Assembly (NCBI GenBank): GCA_022410635.1
Contig: JAJVDF010000450.1
Coordinates: forward strand, 903,701-967,700
Direction of reading: 5' to 3'
Length of the DNA stretch: 64,000 nucleotides
Source of the DNA: Tretioscincus oriximinensis
Taxonomy: Eukaryota; Chordata; Lepidosauria; Squamata; Gymnophthalmidae
Shown here: positions 1 through 11,393 of the stretch, in pieces
Position numbering within the stretch: position 1 is the stretch's first letter
Layout: each line of letters starts with the position of its first letter
Notes under the pieces: model-generated
Seen by the model: only the letters and a program-made list of their open reading frames with translations
Databases searched by the model: none
What the model was told of the DNA's origin: nothing
Program-made: the position numbers and the translations under genes

Positions 1-233
1 TGCTCCTCCACCCCAGGCAGTCCAGTTGTTTAAGGCCCTGGGGAAGGGTGTGGCCGGCAGGGAAGGCCCAGCTCTGCTGCTGTTGTTCCTCCACCCCAGG
101 CAGTCCAGTTGTTTAAGGCCCTNGGGAAGGGTGTGGCCGGCAGGGAAGGCCCAGCTCTGCTGCTGTTGTTCCTCTACCCCAGGCAGTCCAGTTGTTAAAG
201 GCCCTGGGGAAGGGTGTGGCCGGCAGGGAAGGC
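1..233. repeat. 83-bp GC-rich minisatellite, about 2.8 copies
   Basis: The block CCACCCCAGG recurs at 8, 91 and (as CTACCCCAGG) 174, giving an exact 83-bp period that runs from the window edge to about 233. Units are nearly identical and share 'GGCAGTCCAGTTGTT' and 'GGGTGTGGCCGGCAGGGAAGG'. One N falls in the second unit (123). The array may continue upstream of the window. Open frames across it are repeat artefacts. Confidence 0.9.
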
Positions 234-1529
234 AGTATGTGCGCCGTCAGGGAACTCCCTGCAGATACGCTCAGGGGCCACCTGGCCCCTTCGCGGGCCA
301 TAAAAATGGCTTGCAGGTTGGACCACGCTGTTATAAGGAAAGAACTGTCAAACTTGACTTGTCATTTATGTATATGTTTGTGCATTTATCAAGATTTTTT
401 TTTCCATTTGGAGGGGCTTGGGGTCTGGACTAAGATAATATAATACTTATTTAGTGGTTATTGGAAAGGGAGAAGACCTCCTTGGGGCTTGCTTTTCTCC
501 TTTGCTATTTTGCAGTCTGCAGTTTCTACTATGATTATCTCTACCTGATCATCAATATTGAACTGAAATAACCCTGTTCTACATAGCAGTAAGGATCAGC
601 TGCATACAAAACCACTTTGTAAGCAAAATATTGTGTTGTTCATATGCTTACAAATGAAGGCTCTCAAAAATCCACCCCAAACAAGCAGGATTCATTTTTC
701 TTTCATTGTGGCTACCAATAGGAAAGTGTGCATAGAGAAACTAAGTATAAGGTTGTCATAATTCAAGATTTTAAACCCAGAACACAATTTACAATACTTC
801 TCCAACCAACTTCCTGGCATTCCACAGATCACAAACACTTTTGGGTTGGGTTCAGATAATACTGTCAAATCGTTGCTTGTCTGTGAAATCTGTGTCATAT
901 GGCAATTCTTTGTATATATAATGAGAGAAGATTATCATACAAGCATCACCTTAATTTGCTTCTTGTGTTTCCATGAAATACATTTAAGAATTTAAAAAAA
1001 CTAACTACCAAAGAATCAATATAGTTAGGAGCTGTGTTTTAAAAATAATTAAAAATTAAATTTAGAACAGTTACATCAAAATGTAATTACTGAGTAATGT
1101 AGCTGTATCTATACATACAGACACAGATAAAACAAATTCAAAATAAAAGCATATATTTGGCCTCCAGAATACTTTATTTAGTTCTCAGGGCAGGTTATAA
1201 CAATTAAAAAGAGAATACAAAGGACCAAGTAAAACAATAACTATGCCTGGGGGGAAAATATATATGTGCGTGCTTGTGTGTGTGTGAGAGAGAAAGAGGT
1301 AGTACTTCACCTGCTAATATCTTAGTTTATTCTAGGTCTTCTGCAAATACCCTTGCCTTCAGCTATACCCTTGCCCCTTTCATGAATTTATCACTTAGCC
1401 TGTCCCTAAACTTCATCCTTTCCTGGGAACAAGGCAACAAATAGGAAGGAGAAGTTAATACACATTTCTTCCTTTGATCTGGAATGTTCATGTATCATTT
1501 TATATACAAAATCAGGCTACAACATCTCT

Positions 1530-1972
1530 TAGCTTCAAAAGATCCTGTTAGAGGTGATCTAATTGAAATACATAAAATCATGCATAGGATAGATAAAAAT
1601 CCCACAACACTAGGACCAGGGACCATTCCTTGAAGTGTATGGGCAGTACAGTTAGGACAGACAAGGGAAAGTACTTTTTCACCCAAAGGACCATTGGTCT
1701 ATGAAATTCACTTCCACAAGAGGTGATTATAGCTAATGGCTTGGATAGCTTTTTAAAACAGGATTAGACAAATTCAAGGGAGCCAAGAGTATCGGTCTCT
1801 TCATACTGGCTCTGGGATGGAGCAACAGGCAGCCTTCCTGAAATACCATTTGCAGTGCATTGGGAATAGATTGAAGGTTTTGCCTTCTGCTTGAGACTGC
1901 CCAGGTGCAATTTGGTAGGCCACTGTGTAAACAGGCTATTGCCTGATTCAGAAGGGCTGCTTTTATGTTCAT
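1530..1972 (+). mobile_element. L3/CR1-like LINE 3' end, degraded
   Basis: The sequence matches, piece by piece, the better-preserved copies at 4950-5390 and 60131-60772. Shared parts are the 'GAGGTGATCTAATTGAAATACATAAAATCATGCA' type segment, the 'CACAACACTAGGACCAG' block, 'GGAGCAACAGGCAG', and a tail resembling 'GCCTGATTCAGAAGGGCT...TTATGTTC'. It carries indels and lies in the same orientation as UST. Confidence 0.75.
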
Positions 1973-2194
1973 ATATCTTTACATTTTGAGTTTGCTGGTT
2001 GGATTTGCTGACATACCCAAAGAAGTAGCTTTTGTCGAAGAGCCAATAATTGTAATAGTTGCTTGTTTTATGCTATTTTTCTGTATAAGGAAGCTTAATT
2101 ATAATTTTAACAGAGAATAGAGAAGATGGATATTTTTCATGAAGATCATAATAGTGAGTCTGATGTCATAGTATTTTTTCTAGGCATAGCCTAA

Positions 2195-2389
2195 AATGTT
2201 GGCGTAGTGGTTAGAGTGGACTCTTATCTGGTAGTTTCCCGGTTCGATTCTCCACTCCTCCATGAAAGCTAGCTGGGTGACCTTGGGCCAGTCACAGTTC
2301 TTTAGAACTCTCTCAGTCCCACCCATTTCACAAGGTGCCCTGAGACCTTTGGGTATAGGGTGGGATATAAGTACATAAATAAATAAATC
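2195..2389 (+). repeat. tRNA-derived SINE (Sauria-SINE-like), internally deleted
   Basis: The copy has the polymerase III A box region GTAGTGGTTAGAGTG and B box GGTTCGATTCT, then 'TGGGTGACCTTGGGCCAGTC' and the tail 'GGGTGGGATATAAGTA' with (AAAT)n. Compared with the copy at 50553-50800 it lacks the middle 'TCTGTTGTGGAGAAAGC' segment. The Sauria-SINE family name is from recall of lizard repeats. Confidence 0.8.
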
Positions 2390-2450
2390 AAATATATGTC
2401 TCAAAATCAAATATACTATCTTACATGGTTAATGCTATATAAATAAATGA

Positions 2451-2492
2451 TACTACTACTACTTACTTACTACTTACTACTACTACTACTAC

Positions 2493-2556
<64 letters not shown>
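2451..2556. repeat. (TAC)n/(TAA)n microsatellite
   Basis: About 40 bp of TAC/TTAC repeats run directly into about 65 bp of uninterrupted TAA repeats, roughly 60 bp after the end of the preceding SINE tail. Poly-isoleucine open frames across it are artefacts. Confidence 0.95.
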
Positions 2557-2557
<1 letters not shown>

Positions 2558-3049
2558 TTGATTTGCAGAACTATTATGTACTATTTACTTATCTGTTTAG
2601 AAAGAGAGAACATTTGTTCTGTCACTGGATAAATTATATTTATAAAGTTAGAAGAAAACTAAAAACGTTCTTGTTGTATCAACAGCTGCATTCTGCTGAC
2701 TGTTTTTTTATGCAAAGCGCTGCTTCTTCATACAGACTTCTCGTTGTTAAAGAAAGCTGGTGGGAAATGTCAGCTGGATCGCTGGAGAAACTTAGGCTTT
2801 TGCTAGTGTTCGAAAAGAACGCATTCCAAGCGTAAATTTACCCTCACGGACTGAGGGACAAGTTATCTGTGAGAGATATAACATTTGTACTTGGTACCCT
2901 TTATATAATCATTCGAAGATTGATTGAATCTTGAATAAGGTATTCAGTAAATTCTTTAAAATAATTTCTGAAACCCACTTAGGCTATGTCTAGATAGGAC
3001 CTAAAACCTAAGATTATTTCAGCAGAATGATGGAATTGCCACATGTGTT

Positions 3050-3280
3050 TTTGCCTGAAGGCTTACATTCTATCTTCCCCGCCAGGCTGTGGTGGTTCCC
3101 ATGTATCTACTTGCAGTCAGTTGCAATTACTTGCAATTCATGCTTTCGAATAGCTGGGTTGGCTAGAGCTACAGGCCACTGGAAGATGCTCACCCCTCCC
3201 CACGTCCGACACAGGGCTTCGAAACCCGGTCTCCCACATGAGAGACGGATTCCTTAGCAAGTGAGCTATCCATGTTTGCA
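3050..3280 (-). repeat. Second tRNA-derived SINE family, copy 1
   Basis: Reverse-strand copy of the repeat at 37244-37556 and 50056-50359. Shared signatures are the tRNA-like head (B box resembling GGTTTCGAAGCC), 'GCTATTCGAAAGCATGAATT', and the repeated 'GCAAGTAATTGCAACTGACTGC' region. The 3' tail is truncated here. Confidence 0.78.
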
Positions 3281-3614
3281 TCTTATTGCATCTTATTATT
3301 ATGGGAAGATCGGATTCATCCAGATTTTCCTGGAACAGCAATACAACTTTTCTGCCTGGATGCTTGCTTTCTCCATGGGTTTTGATGAAAATGGCCCCTG
3401 TGTATATATAACACTGAAAGTGGACCAAATGTCCACTGTAAACACATGATTGTGCACATCAAGATATTTCACACTGCTGAAATATGTGGGAATAGCTGTT
3501 CTGTTATTATAGCAAAAAATGTCCAGAAAAGTGCCTAGCAAAATTGGCAAGAAGCTATTGTGGGATTGAAACATGATTTCTCTTGCCATGTGGAGAAATA
3601 ATGTTGTGAAGGTC

Positions 3615-3712
3615 ATGACGACCTGAATTTTTTGTAAGCCGCCCTGGACACCTTGGGGGGGAAGGGCGGGGTAAAAATCTTTAAATAAATAAATAAATAA
3701 ATAAAATAAAAT
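3615..3712 (+). mobile_element. LINE (L2-like) 3' tail with (AAAT)n
   Basis: The sequence TAAGCCGCCCTGGACACC...GGGCGGGGTAAAAATC followed by AAAT repeats is the usual 3' end of squamate L2-type LINEs and SINEs that borrow it. Only about 100 bp are recognisable. Confidence 0.6.
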
Positions 3713-3985
3713 AGAATTGTCATAAAAAAACACAGATCTCCAAAACTGCTAAAGGTGAAAAATAAAAGAAACCAAAGTATAGAAATCTAAGTAGAGATTT
3801 ATGTAGGTGCTAGACTAAAGCACGAAACTTTGCCATTTTATCAGGCCCACATTATGAATAAGGTACTAAATATCAAAGATCTGGAGGAAGAGATAATGAA
3901 ACCATAGAAGGTTGGTTATGTTGGAAGGTTGTCCATGGAAGTGTATCCTTTCAGAGAAAAGCTTTCAGCTGAGCCTAGTATTTGT

Positions 3986-4222
3986 TGAGAGCCAGTTTGG
4001 TGTAGTGGTTAGAGTGTTGGACTCTTATCTGGTAGTCTCCTGGCTCGATTCCCCATTCCTCCATGAAAGCCAGCTGAGTACCTTTGGCCAGCCACAGTTC
4101 TTTAGAATTCTCTCAGCCCCACCTTCACATGATGTCCGTTGTGGAGAAAGCAACAAAAGCTGTGTTGGTTGGTTGCCCTGAGACCTACAGGTATAGAGTG
4201 GGATATAAGTACAAATAATAAT
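3986..4222 (+). repeat. tRNA-derived SINE (Sauria-SINE-like)
   Basis: Near full-length copy. It begins GAGAGCCAGTTTGGTGTAGTGG, has A and B boxes (the B box is mutated to GGCTCGATTCC), the internal 'TTGTGGAGAAAGCAACAAAAGC' block and the tail 'AGAGTGGGATATAAGTAC'. Confidence 0.85.
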
Positions 4223-4949
4223 TTTAAAAAATGTATGCTGTGATCGTTCTTTTTAAACTATTATATTGGTCCTATTATTATTTCAGAATTCTATTATTGC
4301 TTATAACTCCTTCATTTATTCCATTTACATTCACAACGTTTGTAGTATTCAGGGTCAAGAAATTGTATTGTGAACTGCCATATATCAAGGCTATTTTATA
4401 AGCCTTGTGCTAGTTACACATGCATTTAATAGGGATCTTTTCCACTTTGAAAAAGCATTACTTTGGATGCATCTTGGATTCTCCAATTTCAAGGTTATTT
4501 TTCTGGATAGTGAAAATTATTCAGCGCAAATAGCAATTGCTAAAAGAATTAGTTACAGAAGGACACAAGGCTTACAACAGAATTGAAATAGAATGAAAAG
4601 CTTATTCTTTTGTATCAATGAAATGCGATAGTAGCTAATGCATTTTACGGTTTTTGAAGTGGAGCCCAGGCCTTAGAAACAATTCGCTGTTAGAATCAAT
4701 TCAGTGAAGGTTCAATTATAGGTAACAAAATCTATTCATAAGCTATTAAAAATAATTTTCCATAAAAACTTTCAACATATTTGATAGGAAATTTCAATAT
4801 ACTTTTATTTGGAATATAAGCTTTTAATTTGTGCTTTCATATCTTTGTCCCATTTGTTGAATCTAAAATTCTTTTGCTGATAAGTTATTTTCCGTAACTT
4901 CTACGTGCCTTAAGGAAGCATCAGGCATCATGCATTTTAAGTACGCATG

Positions 4950-5392
4950 ACGACGTTTGAGAGATGATCTGATTGAAGTGTACAAAATCATGCAAGGGAT
5001 GGATAGGGTGAATAGAGAAAAATTGTTTTCTTTATCACACAACACTAGAACCAGAGGACACTCCTTGAAACTCATGGGCAGAAAAGTGAGAACTGACAAA
5101 GGAAGGTATTGTTTTCATGCAGAGGGTCATCAGTCTGTGGAATTTACTTTCTGAAGAGGTGGTGATAGCTAACAGCTTAGATAGCTTCAAGGTAGGACGT
5201 GATGGATGTCTGGATGTTGCCTCCGGGATGGATCAACAGGCAGTACTCCTAAAATACCATTTGCAGGGAGTCATTATCAAGTGCATATTTTGCCTTCTTT
5301 TGTTCAGACTGCCCAGGTGCATCTGGATGGGCCTCGTGTGTGAGACAGAATGCTGGACGGCCCGATTCAGTATGGTTCTTACGTTTTTGGTA
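4950..5392 (+). mobile_element. L3/CR1-like LINE 3' end
   Basis: This copy aligns with 60280-60760. It holds 'CGACGTTTGAGAGATGATCTGA' like sequence, 'CACAACACTAGAACCAGAGG', and 'GTCATCAGTCTGTGGAATTTACTT'. It ends in 'GCCCGATTCAGTATGGTTCTTACG', a decayed form of the 'TGATCCAGTATGGCTCTTCTT' 3' end. Its translation in the third copy reads EVYKIMHGIDRMNRE, the LINE ORF2 C-terminus. It ends 80 bp before UST exon 2. Confidence 0.8.
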
Positions 5393-5472
5393 AATGCCGA
5401 TTACCCATAATTACTGTTTGCTTAAATTCCGGCGCACTTAAATTTATTTATATATCTCTTCTTGCTTCCTAG

Positions 5473-5516
5473 GAAATTCCACTTACTTGGATGACCATGG
5501 GCCACCCCCTCGTAAG
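5473..5516 (+). CDS. UST: UST exon 2 (stem region)
   Basis: This 44-bp exon encodes (G)NSTYLDDHGPPPRK. The acceptor is a pyrimidine-rich tract ending cttcctag and the donor is AAG|gtaagt. It enters in phase with two bases of a split Gly codon and leaves at a codon boundary, so it joins directly to the Val codon opening exon 3. NST is a potential N-glycosylation sequon just after the membrane anchor. The match to the mammalian stem as I recall it is nearly exact; the penultimate residue is Arg where I remember Ser. It is too short for ORF-based detection and is placed by homology and splice sites. Confidence 0.92.
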
Positions 5517-5629
5517 GTAAGTTCAGCCAAATTCTATTTTAAAATAAAGAGAAAAATATAGTCCTGTGAGACACTAATTCACTTGATTGAGTGTGAGTAA
5601 ACTCAGTCATTAAGCAGACTCATTTGACT

Positions 5630-6560
5630 GGTGGGTAAGCTGACCAAATGCCCCATTGGGGCGTCCACCCCCACCCAAGCCACCACTCTACTTGAGCGCC
5701 AGGAGGGGCATGGACACTGCCCAAAACTGCAGGTTGCCCAGCCGGCCTTACATCACCGCAGCCAACCTAAGCTGCAAGGACCCAACACAGGCCTAAAACA
5801 GCTACCGTGCACTTCCCTCTCCTGCGCTGCCAAGCACAGGGAAGGGCCACTATTCCCCGCACACAGGGGAGTGAAGACTTTATACACAGCCTAGGGTATT
5901 AAAGGAATAAATGATGCTGTGGTAAAAGTATAAAACAGGTTTATTGTTACACACAACAGGGTAAAGGTACTTGAAAATAAATAAGTAGTAGAACACGGTG
6001 CAGCTCATACACCACCCCCTAGAGTAGCAGTCCCTAAGCCCATGAACCTCCAATCACCCTGGATCTCATTGCAAGGCTACCACCTCTAGGCCTATTATGT
6101 CCCTCAAACCTGCTGCACACAATCCAGGATGTGTAGAGACAGACACACACACAGCCGCCACTTAGAGCTTTCACACACTCCGAGTTCCTCAGAAGAAGGG
6201 CCTCAATCAGTGAGCAGAGCTAGCTTTATAGGCCCAGCCTGCCTCCTGATTGGTCACTCACAACAGGGTCCCCCCCTCCCAACTGGTCAGAGGGAAAGCC
6301 ACTCCCCTTGCCTTGGGCTCAGCCTCCCTCCTCCTCTCTGGGTGGAACCAAGGAAACAATATACAAACCTCAGACCTGTATATAAAAGACAGGCCTCAAA
6401 CCAGGCAAATGCCACACCCATTTTGGGGGGAAACCCAATTTTGGGGTGTCTATCCCGCCCTCCGGGGGGGGGGATTTCCCCCCTTTTTGCTGAGGATTAA
6501 AAAAAAATCACTGCACCAGCACTAGGGAGCTTTGACAACCAGGGTCAGCTCCTGAAGGCA
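5630..6560 (-). mobile_element. Probable solo LTR-like block, minus orientation
   Basis: This GC-rich island stands out in AT-rich intron. Read on the minus strand it has a CCAAT box (GACCAATCAGG, about 6250), a TATA-like CCTATAAAGC (about 6228-6237) and, some 290 bp downstream, an AATAAA within 'GTAACAATAAACCTG' (about 5940). That order fits a promoter-to-poly(A) long terminal repeat. I could not fix TG...CA ends or a target duplication, so boundaries are approximate. It could instead be another kind of transposon. No retroviral coding sequence is present. Confidence 0.4.
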
Positions 6561-8690
6561 CCCTCCCCTCAGTAAAAAATAAAAATGCAAATTTATCACT
6601 TCAAAACATTCTTATGCACTTTGAAAAATTCTCACACACTTTAGAAATTCTCACATGCTTTGCAGATTTTTCAGGCGGGGATTTCAGATGAGTATACATT
6701 TTGGCAGGTGATTTGCATATTCATGAATATACAAATTAGCATGAATATTAATTACCTCAGTTTGGGCCTCAAAAAATCTGGTCAGTCTAGCAGTTGATAA
6801 CCTTGAAGGAATTTTATTTATTTATTTTAAAGAATAAAAGTTTGTGTTTCCATGGCTGCTAGTTTCTAAAAATTTAACCACTGTTCTGAATTTTAGATAT
6901 AGATATTACTATTTTAGGTGGAACAAGCGCATTCAGATCATTGATGCAAAACAAACGCAGATAGGTGGCTTAATTTTTTTGTACTTCAAGTGTATTTCAT
7001 TTGCTAAGGGGATGGGGGCAGTGAGTGAGCATTGATTATTGCATCCCATTAACACATCAAAGTTGGAAGACATGGCTCCATTTTGTACTAGACCACAAAT
7101 TCCAGGAAGCAATTTAGGAGCCTATTGTTCTGGAAGACAATAAGTATAAAAAAGCCATGTATAAAACAATCTGTTGTTCCATGTTTTGTATATTAATTAA
7201 TAAACACTGTCCTACACTTCTCATTACAAACATTTTAATAGAAATTTGCTACAAGCAAAACGTAATTCTTTATGGACTTGCCCTGAGCCCATCTTGCTTA
7301 TTGCCTTTCCTTTCAGCAGCTCCTTTTCCCAAACTTAACTTGTATTTTGGGCACCATGTATTGGTCAGTTCTGTGCAGTAGCATCTTCAGAATACAGCAA
7401 AGGATGGGGCATGGGCCTTATAATGATTTTACAATCAGGGCTGGGAAGCATACATTTTTGTGTATTCTTGTTTGCTAGATGGATGTGGTTACCAGGTACA
7501 AGGAAATCCCATACTGCGTGCCTGTTATTTTTTAAAAAAAATTGAGGTGGAAACTGGAAGTGACATCATTTGTGATGTCACTTACGCTGCCCCCCCACTT
7601 TTGGAAAGGTTGCTCCGTAAGTGGCATCACCTGAAGGACCGGTGCACACTACTTCCACCGGAAATTGTGGACAATGATTTGATTTCCGGAATTTAAACTA
7701 CTAACACTGCTTGCCATCCTCATGAAAGCAAAACTTGTATATTTAAAGCAATCGGGCTTTATTTCAAATAGAACATTGTTAAGTATTCCAGTAGATGCAT
7801 TATTTTCTTTTTTTTTCTTTTTTGTTCTGGAAATATTTATCTCCATTTACAAAACATTCACTTAGTCCAGACCCTGCTTGTTTCACTGAACTTGAATTAG
7901 CAGAAGCCTTTGAGAATTCAATTCAGCTTGCACAGTTAGTTTCCTGTTACGGAGGGAGGAGGTTCATAATGTAACAAAAACAAGACTACTGTTGATTTTT
8001 ATTTGATCTATTTTGAGCCACTTGGTTCCCTTTTCCATGCCAGTTCAGTTCCAGTTCAATATGGCTGATTAGGCTTTCAGATTAAGTTTATAAAGGATAG
8101 ATTTTCATTTTACATAAAAATGTTTTTAATTCATTACTTAGATCTGCAATAGAAATTCAGAAAAATATAAAAATCTGAGTTTTTTCTCTTCAAGAAAGAA
8201 AAAATATTGTTTTGAATAGCCCTTTTTTGTATTCTTTACCATAGTTTTTAAAAATAAGATTTAGAATTAGCTTCTGTCTTATCCAGTTTTTGTGTAAGGG
8301 GTTGAAAAATGACATTTAGTAGACACTGGCAGCAAAAACATTGCATTTTGTGAAATTTTGTCATTTTAACCTATTAAAAGAACTCATTCAAACTCTGGCA
8401 GCACTTTCCAAGATAATGAGTCTACTTATTGATTTGTCTCTTGTTTGCCCAATTTTCCCATGGCCCTGATTGGCTGAACTCTCATAGCAATTGTTTCTAT
8501 GTTGTAATTAGCTACATTTACTGCCTTTATGGTTATATAGCTTCCTGCCCAAAGTGACTAAATCTCAAGTGAGGAATAGTTGCCCATTCCCTAATTTCAA
8601 GATAGGATAAAGTGAATGCAGAAAGAAAATGTCTGACATCTCAAACTTAAATTTGCTCAGAGAATAGCTCTTTAAGCATGTTTCGCCTTT

Positions 8691-9060
8691 TTCCCCACCT
8701 GTTGGTTTGCCCCGCTTTAAAGATGCTTAAAAAAGCAAAATGTTAGCCATGCTTCCCCATTTTACCGTGTCATCTAGCTGCTTCGGTTTTCAAAAATGAG
8801 CCCCAGAAGAAACTGCTGCGCTTCCCTGACTACAATCCCCAGAATTCTCTGTGACCCTACCTACTGTTCCCAGGCAGTCTCTGCACTCCAAAAGCAAATT
8901 AAATCTTTAGTATTGACATGCAAGCAGCTCTCTGGTTTTCCGGCGATATTTTGCTTTCAAACTTTAAAATGGAAGCTGTTAAAATCAAAGATTATGTGCT
9001 GGCTAAATAATGTGCAACAAATTCTTTAAAGCGTGTGGAAGTCTGGATATGCATTGTTGC
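8691..9060 (+). repeat. Interspersed repeat, copy A (inverted mate at 38800-39160)
   Basis: The copy shares 'CTGTTGGTTTGCC', 'GCTTTAAAGA', 'CTGACTACAATCCCCAGAATTCTCTG', and 'ACTTTAAAATGGAAGCTGTT...GCTGGCTAAATA' with the reverse complement of 38800-39160. I do not recognise the family. No terminal repeats or coding sequence are evident. Confidence 0.7.
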
Positions 9061-9914
9061 ATATAAGATACAATGATGATAAAATCGCCTCCAAATTGCC
9101 TTCATTTCACCCCCTTGATCCCCTTGCCTTCACCTGAGCCCAAATTCTCCTCTCTTTGAAGACGTTGTTTTATTTTTAATTGTTCTATTTTAATCAGTTT
9201 TATGGTTTTATATTGTGATCCACCTTAAGACCTTTGAGCATAGGGTGGAATAGAAATGTAACTAAATCACAAGTAGTTTTAGCACGGGGCAATCTCCTGA
9301 CCGTTATGGGGGGGCAGAGAAGCGTGGCCCTCTTGCTCTCCCTGGCTCCTACCATTAGTTTTCTGCACATGTCCCTGATGCTTTAATTACTGTGCCACGT
9401 GTGAGTGGCGCAGTAATTAGAGCATTAGAAACCAAGCCTCACTGAAGATCTTAAAAAAAACTGTAAGAGCCATAGCACGAAGAGGCCCCAAAAGGAGGTG
9501 TCCTTTTGCTTTCTGCCCCCCTCCTGGGAGCCTGGCTCCACTCTTGAAGTAAGTAAGTAAGTAAGTAAACAAGTCTGAGTCCTCTGGATATAGGGCAGAG
9601 TATAAAGGTAAAAGTAACTAAATAATCCTTTTAAGAAAGAGAATATGTACAATGTTGTATTTTATACCTGTAAATATTTTTATGCAAGCCTCTATTAATA
9701 TTCTATAGTTTGTAATATTGAGAATTTTATTTACTATAGCTTAAAAGTTACTGTTCCAGCCTGTAATTTCAACTTTTGCAGTTTGCTTTCTACTTTGCAT
9801 TTCTGGTCTAACCACTTTTTGCCACCTCTTTGTAATACCCCGCCCCAGCCCCTTTGTTTCAGTAGTAACTTGGCTAATCCTTCATTTCCTCTTCTGCCTG
9901 TGTATGTGCAAAGT

Positions 9915-10210
9915 ATTAGCTAAACAATGATGGCTCTGCAGGCCGCATGGTGAGGCTCTGCAGCCAGGAAGTGAAGCCTGAAGGACCCCAGAACAAAGGA
10001 ATGGGCTGGGCCAAAGCCAGGATGTTTACAGAAGCAAGAGGAGCCTGGGAGATGTTTTGTACCAGCTGACTGCCTGTAACTCCTCCTGGAAGGGAGGTTT
10101 TAAAAGACCTGGTGACCAACAATCTGGGTTCACTTCCTCTCCTTTCCTTTCCTGAAGTAAACCATGCTTCCACCTGAGGCTCTTTGTCTGTGTGGTTATT
10201 TTAGCAACAG
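9915..10210 (+). mobile_element. Possible solo LTR or retroelement fragment
   Basis: The segment runs from about 'ATGATGGCTCTGCAGG' to 'GTGTGGTTATTTTAGCAACA'. It has a TATA-like GGTTTTAAAAGACC (about 10101) followed by a C/T-rich stretch and 'AAGTAAACCATGC', and closes with a 'TCTTTGTCTGTGTGG...CA' end of the kind seen at LTR 3' ends. No target duplication was found. This is a tentative call. Confidence 0.3.
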
Positions 10211-10938
10211 ACTTCTAAACTTTCTGCTTTTCGTCTGCTCTCTTTATAGCAGACCCCCAGCCAGCCTGTGATCTCTCTAGCCCACAATCACAGCTGGCTC
10301 CCCAGTCCCTTAAAGGGACAGTGGTAGAAAAATCTAGGTACCGGATGCTTTCTACAGTACAACATGCAATTTTTTCATCACTAGGATGAACAATTAAAGA
10401 GCAATCTGGGACAGGTAAAGGTGGCATCTCTGAAAAAGAACTAGGGAAATAATGGGGATGGAGGCTTATAGATGCAGAAGACAATTTGTTTTACACAAAC
10501 CAGCTCTTTACGCAGCTTCCCAGGGGTCTGCCACCCACAATTTTGGAACTGCTGCCGTAAAAGAATGCTTTTTAGTGACTATCTGCCACATTGAACCCTT
10601 CAGCATGTCTCCTTAGATCCAATAGGTCTTGAGGTGGGGGGATTAGATCTACTGGCATCCTGGTTTAAGGGGGCATTTTGTCTTAGGGTCTGCCTTAGAC
10701 CAGACCTTGCAGCATTCATTGCAGACAAAGCATAGTTTATAAAACATTGCAATTGACGCATTGTTACGGTTTCTCTAGACTGCAGTATAGAAAAGTCAGA
10801 AGACCCTGCATTGATATAGTATACCAGAAAATGCACAGGTGATCTGTGTAAGAAGATCACATGTTCTTCAACCTCTTGAAAAATAATTCACAACCATTTT
10901 GATTTTGTCACTAGAACTCTTATTTGCTTATTTATTTA

Positions 10939-10962
10939 TTTTATATATATATATATATATAT
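10939..10962. repeat. (AT)n microsatellite
   Basis: A run of TATATA follows an ATTT-rich stretch. Confidence 0.8.
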
Positions 10963-11167
10963 TCCCTTTTAAACTCTTAAAGCAATATGCAAGTTAAAAA
11001 ATAATGTTAAAAGCAGCAATAAGAATTATTTAAAAAATGCTTCCTTGTTTTTAACCAAGGTCAAGAGCTTTTTATTACTAATGAATGCACATTTAATCTT
11101 GAAATACTTTAGAGATGCAATCTCAAAAATGGAAAATAATGTGGGGGTTTTTTTGTATTCCATCCAG

Positions 11168-11323
11168 GTACTTCCATTCCCTAGTCAAGTGGTATACAAC
11201 AGGGTTGGAAAGTGCGGGAGTAGAACTGTGGTTTTGTTGTTACGAATTCTGTCAGAGAGGCATGGATTCAACTTGGTTACATCAGATATTCATAATAAAA
11301 CAAGACTGACCAAGAGTGAACAG
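11168..11323 (+). CDS. UST: UST exon 3 (PAPS 5'-phosphosulfate-binding loop)
   Basis: This is a 156-bp exon of exactly 52 codons, phase 0 at both ends. It follows the acceptor ...tccatccag and precedes the donor CAG|gtatgt. It encodes VLPFPSQVVYNRVGKCGSRT... through ...IHNKTRLTKSEQ. The GKCGSRT segment occupies the place of the P-loop-like 5'-PSB motif that holds the 5' phosphosulfate of PAPS in cytosolic and Golgi sulfotransferases. NKT is a second N-glycosylation sequon. A SINE copy starts only about 70 bp after the donor site (11394-11619), so the intron boundary is intact but tightly flanked by a repeat. Confidence 0.96.
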
Positions 11324-11393
11324 GTATGTTGATTTTGTGATTTTATATGTTCGATCTCCCTCACCCCCACCCCTTGGTTTTGAAGTGGTAAAA

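Larger units (their letters stand above)
5517..11167 (+). other. UST intron 2
   Basis: The intron is 5.65 kb. It holds a GC-rich LTR-like block at about 5630-6560, one copy of an interspersed repeat at 8691-9060 (its mate is inverted at 38800-39160), a LINE/SINE tail at about 9190-9265, a second LTR-like block at about 9915-10210 and an (AT)n run at 10939-10962. I see nothing recognisable in 6560-8690 apart from a small palindrome at 7556-7584 (GAAGTGACATCA / TGATGTCACTTA). Confidence 0.9.

Noticed and set aside
1..233. CRISPR-like direct repeat array
   Set aside because: Units are contiguous 83-bp tandem copies without unique spacers, in vertebrate DNA.
26..443. Overlapping open frames of 83-135 codons near the start
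   Set aside because: They cross the 83-bp minisatellite, whose period is not a multiple of three and which keeps frames open by composition; no known protein family is recognisable.
2195..2389. tRNA gene suggested by A and B boxes
   Set aside because: The boxes belong to SINE heads; there is no complete cloverleaf, and five diverged copies share the same non-tRNA body and tail.
2447..2632. Isoleucine-rich membrane protein
   Set aside because: Pure translation of the TAC/TAA microsatellite.
3299..3733. 144-codon minus-strand frame
   Set aside because: It begins in an AAAT microsatellite and LINE tail and crosses SINE sequence; no protein similarity recognised.
7556..7584. CRE-like palindrome (GTGACATCA ... 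TGATGTCAC) as a regulatory site
   Set aside because: A similar motif is common inside squamate DNA-transposon remnants and there is no supporting promoter context.
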